Positions 24,305-31,060 of a stretch of DNA of 31,060 nucleotides are shown here, piece after piece (the first letter of the stretch is position 1; each line of letters begins with the position of its first letter). A program made the position numbers and the translations under genes. The DNA is from JAHFUI01 sp041485905 (GTDB lineage Bacteria; Acidobacteriota; Vicinamibacteria; Vicinamibacterales; CAVVIG01), in the NCBI GenBank assembly GCA_041485905.1, contig JBGPKK010000043.1, positions 1-31,060 of the forward strand, written 5' to 3'. The notes beneath the pieces were generated by a model that was not told where the DNA came from, searched no databases, and saw only the letters and a program-made list of their open reading frames with translations.

Positions 24305-27133
24305 ATGCCGCGCGCAACGACGTTCTGGTTCTCCACGATTGTAGCGGCATTTCAGATGCAGCTTGCCGCAGCGGGACCTGTTTCCCAGGACGTGCCGGTT
24401 CCCGGTGGCACCGCTGCGATGGCCCGTGCGCTCGGCGTCGCACCTGCGCCCGAACGTGCGCGCTTTGTGGCGGAACTTGCGCGGCTCACACACGCCGCCG
24501 CCCGGAGCCTGAACACGACGCGGGCGAAAGCCGCGTCGACGTTCGATCGCGCCGGTCCAGCTCGCTCGAACGCCGCGTCCGAAACGGTTCCGATTCCGTT
24601 GACGGTTGGCGTCTGGTCGCAGGCAGTCTTCCATCGTCCGGTCGCCTCCGACGCCATCGTCGCCGCCATCTTGTCGGATCCGCGTGCGGCGCATCTCTGT
24701 TACGGATTGGCGGGCGTGGACGACGAGACGCTGCGGTATTTTGTCGATCATCCGTCGTTGATCACGCGGCTGTATGAACACGACGCAGCGGTGTTCGCGG
24801 CCTTCGGCAGCAGCGTGACCATTCGCGCGAACCGAATCGTGCTGCCCGGCGGCCCGGCGGCCGCCCGGCTGTGGGAGGCGGCCGTCGGCGAAGCGACGGA
24901 TCCGCCAGAGGGCTTCATCCGCGCATTGTTCGGGCAGAAGGACGGACGCCTGGCCTATCTGTACGACACGATCGCGGCGCTGGATGAGCCGCGCGCGGCA
25001 TTCGCGCTCGGCCTCTGGATCAAGGATCCGGCGGAGCGCGCGAAGAGGTTCAAGGCGCTCGCGGCCCTGAGCGCGAAAGCCATTCCCCAATGGCAGCCGG
25101 CGAAGCTTCCGTTCACGAGGCCGCTGCACGACGTGGGATCGATGCTGTCGCGCGTGCAGGCGGAGCCGAACGGATCGCCGTCATTCCCCGCCGCCAGGTC
25201 GTGGTGGGCCTGGGCGCTCGAAGGCGGCGATCTGCCGCCCGCCGCCGGACACATCGCCGCCACCGTGATAGACGAGGACGTTCCGGTCGACGCCACGTGG
25301 CTCGCGCAGACGATCACGACGGCGGACACGCACAATCGAGGCGAACGGCTCGATCAGTTCGCGTTCGGCCAACGCGTGTTTGCCACGGCCGACCGCGGGT
25401 CGGCCGCGGACGTTCTCACCGCGATTCGCGGATTCCCGCGTGATCGCATGCTGATGCTGACGCTCGAGCGGATGGGCGTGCGGCGTGCGTCGGTCTACGC
25501 CGCTGCCGCGAGGCGGGCGCAGCAGCTCTCGGCCGTGGATGGTCGGCGCGCGTTCGTGGCGCTCGCCGAGTTCCAGGGCGCCCTCGCGCTCATCGCACGC
25601 ATGGCGAGCGTGCACACGCTCGATCTTTCCGCATCCGAGGCGCTCGTCCTCAGCCTCTCGAACGTGCCGTTGAACGGCGACGGATCGTACGCGGGAGCCG
25701 TCGCGGCATGGATGCAGCGGGATCTTCGACCGGCCGCCGCACGTAGTGTCCGCTTTCAGGCGGACCTGGACATGGAAGAAGGCCTGTTTACGTCTCTGGC
25801 CGGGACGTCCGGCCCGAGCGGACAGCCAAGCCGCGAGGTGGCGTGGGAGGGTCGGCGATATCGGCTCGACCTGGGCGCGGCGGAAGAGCAGCGGCTTCGG
25901 CGCATTCGCGCGAAGCAGGACAGCCTGTCGGTCGACGTCGCATTGACCCTGCTGGACATTTCCAGAAAGCTCGAGACGGCCCCGCTCGCGCTGACCGACG
26001 TCTCCGCGGCGTTGAAAAGCGTGGCATCGGGGTTTGCGGCCAGGAACAGGAACAACCCGGCGGACATGTCGTCGTTCGGCGTCGAGGGACTGCGCCACGT
26101 CCGCGACACCGTCGATCGCGCGATCGACGACCTCGCCAGGATCGGCTCGGCGTCGGACGTGCAGAAGGCCGCCCGCATTGGCGCATCTCTGGGCGGGATC
26201 GTCGACGATGCGCTGGCCGACGCGCTCATGGCGTGGGCGTACGCGGTCGCGATCGCCGACGCGGACAGTCCGGCTCTGCTCACCGGCAGCGTGTCGCGCC
26301 GCCACGATTTCGGGTTCGGTCCCGCAGAGCGCGCAAGCCGGTTGCGGGCGTGGGCGGTGCCGAAACAGGAAATCGCCGCGAGGGTTCCCTGGCACGTCAG
26401 CGGGTCGCTGCTCGGCCTCGACGTCGCGCTGTCGTCGCTGGCGCTGCGTCGCGTCAACAGCGAACGGGTCGTGGACGCGCCGACGCTCTCGGCCAACGAG
26501 CGCGATGCATTCGCCGTTTCCGTGGCGTTGTTGGATCCCCTGGCGCTTCGCGACGTCGATCGCGACGCGATGGGCGACGCAGTCGCCCGTGGCCGCAGAC
26601 GCGTCGCGTCGCTGGCGGAGGACAGCGGAAATCTCGATCCGATCGCCTCCGAAATCCACCTGGATGGCTGGCGCCGCCGGGCGCTTCAGTGGATGATCGC
26701 CAACGAGCCGCAGCAGATCGATTCCATGTTTTCGATGACCGAGCTGCTGTATCTTGGCCGAATGCCTGCGGCCGACCTGAACCCCTGGGGCACATCCGCC
26801 ATCGTCTGGTCCGGATGCTTTTGCGCTCGTCTTGCGCCGCCGACCCTGTGGCGCCGGCTGTCGGGGCGCCCGCAGGTGGGGTTCATGGCGGCGACGGTCC
26901 CCGATCTGAACCTGCACATCGCCATCATGTTGGGTGAGCTGCAACTGCCGGCAGCGGTCGCGAAAGCGGTTCTCACGGCTGCTGCGCAGGATTTCATCGA
27001 CGAAGTGCGGCCGACTGATTTCAACGATTGGCTCACCCTCGTGCGCACCGCGCGGGCCGTCTCGCGCGAGCGAATCGAGGACTACGTGGCGGCCGTGACC
27101 GCCGGCGGTCCACTCGTACCAGCGCAGCCATGA
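24305..27133 (+). CDS. Large exported protein of unknown function (942 residues)
   Basis: I do not recognise a family. The N-terminus (RATTFWFSTIVAAFQMQLAAAG) looks like a signal peptide of about 23 residues. The mature part is long, Ala/Leu/Arg rich and mostly helical, with no obvious catalytic motif, repeat or transmembrane helix. Segments such as LARLTHAAARSLNTTRAK, FVDHPSLITRLYEHDAAVFAAFG and MLMLTLERMGVRRASVYAAAAR suggest alpha-solenoid-like packing, but this is not proven. ATG 24305 has only a weak upstream purine stretch (AGAACAAG). Residues around 480-488 coincide with a REP-like hairpin at 25748-25765. The stop overlaps the next gene's start (ATGA at 27130), so it is translationally coupled to two VWFA-like proteins. 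Those partners suggest a cell-envelope role, which is inference only. Confidence 0.85.
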   Translation: MPRATTFWFSTIVAAFQMQLAAAGPVSQDVPVPGGTAAMARALGVAPAPERARFVAELARLTHAAARSLNTTRAKAASTFDRAGPARSNAASETVPIPLTVGVWSQAVFHRPVASDAIVAAILSDPRAAHLCYGLAGVDDETLRYFVDHPSLITRLYEHDAAVFAAFGSSVTIRANRIVLPGGPAAARLWEAAVGEATDPPEGFIRALFGQKDGRLAYLYDTIAALDEPRAAFALGLWIKDPAERAKRFKALAALSAKAIPQWQPAKLPFTRPLHDVGSMLSRVQAEPNGSPSFPAARSWWAWALEGGDLPPAAGHIAATVIDEDVPVDATWLAQTITTADTHNRGERLDQFAFGQRVFATADRGSAADVLTAIRGFPRDRMLMLTLERMGVRRASVYAAAARRAQQLSAVDGRRAFVALAEFQGALALIARMASVHTLDLSASEALVLSLSNVPLNGDGSYAGAVAAWMQRDLRPAAARSVRFQADLDMEEGLFTSLAGTSGPSGQPSREVAWEGRRYRLDLGAAEEQRLRRIRAKQDSLSVDVALTLLDISRKLETAPLALTDVSAALKSVASGFAARNRNNPADMSSFGVEGLRHVRDTVDRAIDDLARIGSASDVQKAARIGASLGGIVDDALADALMAWAYAVAIADADSPALLTGSVSRRHDFGFGPAERASRLRAWAVPKQEIAARVPWHVSGSLLGLDVALSSLALRRVNSERVVDAPTLSANERDAFAVSVALLDPLALRDVDRDAMGDAVARGRRRVASLAEDSGNLDPIASEIHLDGWRRRALQWMIANEPQQIDSMFSMTELLYLGRMPAADLNPWGTSAIVWSGCFCARLAPPTLWRRLSGRPQVGFMAATVPDLNLHIAIMLGELQLPAAVAKAVLTAAAQDFIDEVRPTDFNDWLTLVRTARAVSRERIEDYVAAVTAGGPLVPAQP
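25748..25765. repeat. REP-like hairpin inside the 942-residue protein gene
   Basis: GTCCGC-TTTCAG-GCGGAC (25748-25765) is a 6+6 dyad with the TTTCAG-type loop usual for these elements. It is read through in frame. The opposite strand spells a VRLKADTT peptide that, as I recall, often appears when such repeats are translated in acidobacterial genomes. It may be a small insertion in the gene. Confidence 0.45.
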
Positions 27134-28377
27134 ACAGAATGCACGGGCTCGGTGCTCGGTGCCTGGTGCTGGTGCGCCGATGCGCGGTGCTCGTGACTCG
27201 GCGCACGCCGCACCGGGCATCCGCACCGGGCATCGAGCACGCAGCACGAAGCACCGGCATGGTGGTGCTGCTCAGCGCCGCGCTGGCGGCGCAGACGTCG
27301 CAGAGTCAGGCTCGCGTGCAGGTGGTGTCGCCCGCAGACGGCTCCTTCGTCAGCGGCCCGACCGTCCTGCGCGCGGAGATCGACCCTGTCGGAGAGGCAT
27401 CGAACGTGGTGTTCTTCGCCGACGGCCACCAGGTGTGCACGCTTGCCGCGCCACCGTTCGAGTGTCGGTGGGATGCGGGCTCGACGATCGTCGAGCATCA
27501 GATTCGCGTCCGCGCGAACCTGACGCGCGGCGGCAGCATCGTGCGCATCGTTAACACGAAGGGCGTCGGCTACGCCGAAAATGTGGACGTCGACGTCGTG
27601 CAGGTGACCGCGACGGTCCTCGACGGCCGCGGCCACTACGTCAAAGGGCTGGTCCAGTCGGCGTTTCATGTCGTGGAAGACGATCGGCCGCAGAAGATCA
27701 CGCACTTTGCGTCGGAGGACGTCCCGCTCGAGCTGATCGTCGCCGTCGACGTCAGCGGCAGCATGGCACCGGCGATGCCCGCCCTGAAGAGGGCGGTGAA
27801 GGAATTTCTGTCTGACGTGCCCGCCCGCGATCAGGTCAACGTGCTCGCATTCAACGATACAGTGTTCTCGCCCACGCGCGCGGCGACCAATCTCGCCGAC
27901 CGGTTGAAGGCGATCGATCGCCTTGCGGCCTTTGGTGGAACCGCGCTCTACGACGTCATCCTGCGTGGGGTGGATACGCTGGGCCGTGAGGTCGGCCGCA
28001 AGGCGATCGTCGTCTTCACCGACGGTGAGGACGAAGGGAGCCACGCGGTGCTGTCCGATGTCGAGCAGCGGCTCCAGGCGAGCGACGTGACGTTGTACAT
28101 GATTGGGCAGGGGCGCGGCGTGACGCTGGACTCGCTGAAGAAGATCATGGAGCGGCTGTCGCGCCCTACAGGAGGACGCGCGCTGTTCACCGACAACATC
28201 GACGAGCTTCACAACGCGTTCAATAATTTACTGGACGAACTGTCGCAGCAGTATCTTCTCGGATACCCGCCCACCAACAGCGTCCGGGATAACTCGTTCC
28301 GGCGCATCAAGGTCACCGTGGACGGCCCGTACGAGGTTCGCGCGCGACAGGGTTATCGAGCGGCGGTCAACAAATGA
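27130..28377 (+). CDS. Exported VWFA-domain protein with intact MIDAS
   Basis: This 415-residue protein starts at ATG 27130, overlapping the preceding stop by ATGA. It has an N-terminal hydrophobic export segment (MVVLLSAALAAQ, residues 44-55), an Ig-like domain (VQVVSPADGSFVSGPTVLRAE to about 165), and a von Willebrand factor A domain from about 195 to 380. The metal-ion site is complete: DVSGS (Asp207, Ser209, Ser211), the Thr in FGGTALYD, and the Asp in VVFTDGEDE. It ends YEVRARQGYRA, which is typical of the acidobacterial VWFA-related family. Residues 5-43 are encoded by an unusual low-complexity GGTGCTCG/CGAGCACC stretch, so the true start could be ATG 27259. It likely binds protein partners in the envelope through the divalent metal. 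The function is unknown. Confidence 0.9.
   Translation: MNRMHGLGARCLVLVRRCAVLVTRRTPHRASAPGIEHAARSTGMVVLLSAALAAQTSQSQARVQVVSPADGSFVSGPTVLRAEIDPVGEASNVVFFADGHQVCTLAAPPFECRWDAGSTIVEHQIRVRANLTRGGSIVRIVNTKGVGYAENVDVDVVQVTATVLDGRGHYVKGLVQSAFHVVEDDRPQKITHFASEDVPLELIVAVDVSGSMAPAMPALKRAVKEFLSDVPARDQVNVLAFNDTVFSPTRAATNLADRLKAIDRLAAFGGTALYDVILRGVDTLGREVGRKAIVVFTDGEDEGSHAVLSDVEQRLQASDVTLYMIGQGRGVTLDSLKKIMERLSRPTGGRALFTDNIDELHNAFNNLLDELSQQYLLGYPPTNSVRDNSFRRIKVTVDGPYEVRARQGYRAAVNK
27145..27257. repeat. Low-complexity inverted stretch at the 5' end of the VWFA gene
   Basis: The left part (27145-27205) repeats GGTGCTCGGTGC-like units. The right part (27208-27257) consists of their complements (CACCGGGCATC, CGAGCACGCAGCACGAAGCACC). 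Together they form a degenerate long inverted repeat. Similar motifs are common between genes in such genomes; here it lies within a coding frame. Confidence 0.5.
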
Positions 28378-31060
28378 AAGCCGTTTACCTCCTCAGTATC
28401 CTCAGCGTCCTCGCGTGCGGCGACTTGGCGAGCGCGCAGCAAGCCCCCGCTCAGCCGCGTTTCAAATCGTCCGTCGAAGTCACGTCGATCGACGTCGCGG
28501 TCGTGGACAGCCAGGGTAAGCCGCTGCCGAACCTGGTTCCTGCCGACTTTACCGTGCGCGTTGACGGCAAGGCCCGCAGCGTCGTCAGCGCGGAATGGGT
28601 GCCGCTGGCCGCCACGGCGACCGACGCCAAGCCGCTCGCGCGCGTGCCAGAGGGATACAGCTCCAATGAGAACGCGACCGGCGGTCGTCTGATCGCCATC
28701 GCCGTCGACGAGCCCCACATCCGGCCCGGCGGCGCGGGGGCCGTGCTCGCGGCCGCGACGGCCTTCATCGGCCGCCTCTCGCCATCGGATCGCGTCGCCG
28801 CGGTCAGCCTGGGCCTGGGCAGTCCTGGGACGCCGTTCATCGCCGATCGCCAGCGGGTCACCGATGCGATCGGCAGAATGGCCGGTCAGCGCGAGACGAT
28901 GAAGATCTCGGCGTACTCGGTGGCGCCGACCGAAGCGCTGGAGATCGCGGATGGCAATCGCAGCACCGCCGACCAGGTAAGCGCGCGCGAGTGCGCCGGC
29001 CTGAGAGGCTCAGCGCTGCAGCAGTGCCGCCAGGAAGTGGAAACCGAAGCCCTGTTTCTCGCAGACCAATTGAAGCGCGCGACCAACATGACCGTCCAGG
29101 GGCTGCGCGACCTGCTCAACGGCATGCGCGTGCTCGATGGGCCGAAGACACTCATCCTGTTGTCGGAAGGATTCAGCCTGCCCGACATGGGCGTGACCAC
29201 CGAGCTCGCGTCGCTGGCGGCCGCCACGCGGACGAGCATTTATACGATGCGGCTGGACAATCAATTGTTCGAGATCACCAATTCGCGCGCGGCCATCACG
29301 CAACCGCTCAGCAACAGGATCAGAGACGACGGTCTGGAGTCGCTCGCCGCGGCGACGCGCGGTGCGTTGTACATCGTCAGCGGCACGGGCAGCCAGCTGT
29401 TCGCGAGCATCGAAGCGGAGCTGTCCGGGTACTACCTGCTCGGCGTGGAATCAGAGCCGAGCGATCACGACGGCAAGCAGCACGCCATCCGGATCGACGT
29501 GTCGCGGCGCGGCGCAACAGTACGGACGCGGCGGCAGTTGTTGAACGTGCCTGCCGATCTCAATCGTGCGCGCACGCCGCGCGATGCGATCAACGCCAGC
29601 CTCACCGAGCCGCTGCTGGTGTCGGCCCTTCCGCTTCGGATCACCACCTTCGCCCTGCGCGGACCCGAGCAGTCAAAGGTGCAACTGCTGATTCGCGCGG
29701 AGGTCGGGACCGATTACACGGCGTCCAGGCCGGTCTGGGTCGGCTACGTCATCCAGGATCGCAGCGGCCGTGTCATCGACAGTCGCACGGTCAATATGAC
29801 GCTCGCACCGGTGGTGAACGGCGTGCCGGGCTCGCTGCAGTACTCCGGCGGCGCGAGTCTGGATCCCGGCGAGTACACCATCAAGCTGGCGGTGTCCGAA
29901 GGCGATCGCATCGGCAGCGTCGAGCATCCGGTTCATGCCTCCCTCGTCGATGTCGGCGACGTGAAGCTGAGCGACCTGATGGTGGGCGGGCCGTCCGACA
30001 TCACGGAAATCCTGCGCCCGACGGTTGGCTACACCGTCAGCTACGGCTCTGTTCATGGGTACCTCGAGGCGTACGGCTCGCGTCTGGAGCGCATGGGCGC
30101 GAAGTACGAAATCGCCGCCGCGCTCGACGGTCCGGCGTTGATCACCGCAGACGTGCCGGGCCGTTCAGCCGGCGCCGATCGGATCCTGTTCACGCAGGTG
30201 ATGTCGCTCAGCAGGATTCCGCCCGGAGAATACGTACTGCGCGCGACAGTGACGTCGGGCGGCCAACCCGTCAAGACGCTGGCACGCCGCTTCGAGATCG
30301 CGCCGCCGTCCGTGCTGATGACGTCGGCCGCCGGCGCCGCCGCGTCGTCGGCGCCGGCCGGGAGCGCCGATCTGTTCCTGCCCGTCGAGGAAGGCGCGTT
30401 GAGCCGGCCGTTCGGCCGCGACGAAGCGCTGCGACCGCAGACCGTGGATCCATTTCTGCAGCGAGTACCCATGGGCACCCGGCCGATGTTCGAACAGGGT
30501 CTCGACGAGCTGCAGAAGGCCAATTACGCGGCGGCCGAAGTCAGCTTCAAGCGCGCGATTCGACCCGATGTCGACAGCACGTCGGCGCTGGCGTATCTCG
30601 CCGCATCGTTTGCCGCAACCGGGCGCGACGCCGAAGCCGCCGCCGCGTGGCAGACGGCGCTCATCGACGGAAGCGATGTGCCGCAGATTTATGAATGGCT
30701 CGGCGATACGCTGGCGCGCGCTCACGACTACACGGCCGCGCGATCGATTCTCGAGGAGGCCGTCGGACGGTGGCCGTCAGACACCAGGTTCGGCCGGACG
30801 CTCGCCCTGTCGTACGCCACGCTTGGCAAGGGCCGCGACGCGATCCGCACGCTCGACCGCTACATCACCGATGGTCATGCCGAGCCGGATCTGTTGTTCC
30901 TGATGGTCGAATGGCTGTTCCAGGTGCACAACAACCGCGCCGTCGTGATCAACGGCGCCGCCGATCTCACCATGGCGCGTAACTACGCCGCGCAGTACGC
31001 CAAAGCTGACGGCCCGAAACAGCCGCTCGTCCAGCAGTGGGTGGATTTCCTCGCCAGCGA
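28374..31060 (+). CDS. Exported VWFA-like protein with C-terminal TPRs (partial, runs off the window)
   Basis: The frame opens at ATG 28374, overlapping the previous stop (ATGA), and remains open for 895 codons to the window end, so the C-terminus is missing. A signal peptide (KAVYLLSILSVLACGDLASAQ) is followed by a short strand-rich segment (VEVTSIDVAVVDSQGKPLPN, typical of the acidobacterial VWFA-related family) and a VWFA-like domain (about 100-370). In place of DxSxS it has IAVDEPHIRPG, so the MIDAS is degenerate and metal-dependent binding is doubtful. LILLSEGFSLPD and YIVSGTGSQLFASIEAELSGYYLLG match the family. A beta-rich middle (about 420-660) and a TPR array from about residue 700 (MFEQGLDELQKANYAAAEVSF, then EAAAAWQTAL, YEWLGDTLARAHDYTAARSIL) follow. 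It is the third member of the coupled exported operon. Confidence 0.95.
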   Translation, partial: MKAVYLLSILSVLACGDLASAQQAPAQPRFKSSVEVTSIDVAVVDSQGKPLPNLVPADFTVRVDGKARSVVSAEWVPLAATATDAKPLARVPEGYSSNENATGGRLIAIAVDEPHIRPGGAGAVLAAATAFIGRLSPSDRVAAVSLGLGSPGTPFIADRQRVTDAIGRMAGQRETMKISAYSVAPTEALEIADGNRSTADQVSARECAGLRGSALQQCRQEVETEALFLADQLKRATNMTVQGLRDLLNGMRVLDGPKTLILLSEGFSLPDMGVTTELASLAAATRTSIYTMRLDNQLFEITNSRAAITQPLSNRIRDDGLESLAAATRGALYIVSGTGSQLFASIEAELSGYYLLGVESEPSDHDGKQHAIRIDVSRRGATVRTRRQLLNVPADLNRARTPRDAINASLTEPLLVSALPLRITTFALRGPEQSKVQLLIRAEVGTDYTASRPVWVGYVIQDRSGRVIDSRTVNMTLAPVVNGVPGSLQYSGGASLDPGEYTIKLAVSEGDRIGSVEHPVHASLVDVGDVKLSDLMVGGPSDITEILRPTVGYTVSYGSVHGYLEAYGSRLERMGAKYEIAAALDGPALITADVPGRSAGADRILFTQVMSLSRIPPGEYVLRATVTSGGQPVKTLARRFEIAPPSVLMTSAAGAAASSAPAGSADLFLPVEEGALSRPFGRDEALRPQTVDPFLQRVPMGTRPMFEQGLDELQKANYAAAEVSFKRAIRPDVDSTSALAYLAASFAATGRDAEAAAAWQTALIDGSDVPQIYEWLGDTLARAHDYTAARSILEEAVGRWPSDTRFGRTLALSYATLGKGRDAIRTLDRYITDGHAEPDLLFLMVEWLFQVHNNRAVVINGAADLTMARNYAAQYAKADGPKQPLVQQWVDFLAS

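Noticed and set aside
24278..25129. N-terminal extension of the topoisomerase frame upstream of ATG 24277
   Set aside because: The extension is low-complexity antisense of the neighbouring exported-protein gene; family homology starts exactly at 24277.

Overview
The window is GC-rich DNA from a Gram-negative bacterium. It is most likely an acidobacterium of the Vicinamibacteria type. This is inferred from gene content: a PknB-type kinase with C-terminal TPRs, a CBM9/DUF5916 outer-membrane protein, two acidobacterial VWFA-like exported proteins, a subtilase with a run of DNIIWGT repeats, a fused E1 alpha/beta dehydrogenase, and REP-like hairpins typical of such genomes. No rRNA, tRNA, CRISPR array, integrase or transposase was recognised, so this reads as a chromosomal segment rather than a mobile island.

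Layout. 138-1388 (-) is an exported PQQ-type sugar dehydrogenase. 1428-1825 holds two decayed gene remnants. 1916-4883 (+) is a receptor-like Ser/Thr kinase followed after 13 bp by a 131-residue protein of unknown function. 4903-7543 (-) is a methionine-cycle unit: an ArsR-family regulator fused to a SAM methyltransferase, then ahcY, then an intrinsic terminator. Its promoter, a perfect 11-bp inverted repeat and the regulator start codon are superimposed. 7555-8169 (-) is an exported protein of unknown function. 8267-8400 is a frameshifted mutM 5' relic, followed by a stand-alone MetH-type homocysteine methyltransferase module (8419-9426). An unusually AT-rich, possibly structured leader (9427-9728) precedes an exported subtilase and a GNAT acetyltransferase that share one strong terminator (12536-12564).

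12580-12698 is a cluster of REP-like hairpins. 12699-13568 (-) is a sulfurtransferase, divergent from a DUF5916 protein (13620-16172). Next come a fused 2-oxoacid dehydrogenase E1 with an in-frame REP element in its linker (16208-18733), glnS, a second GNAT protein and a class I/II aminotransferase. The aminotransferase converges on a ParE/GyrB-type topoisomerase subunit (22361-24277, -). Divergent from that gene is a tightly coupled operon of three exported proteins (24305 to beyond 31060): a 942-residue protein of unknown function and two VWFA-like proteins, the last cut by the window edge.

Connections between genes. The clearest pathway link is AhcY (SAH to homocysteine), homocysteine methyltransferase (homocysteine to methionine) and the ArsR-methyltransferase regulator. 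The three-gene exported operon and the subtilase/GNAT pair are the least understood units. Many long antisense reading frames in this GC-rich DNA are shadows and are not listed.
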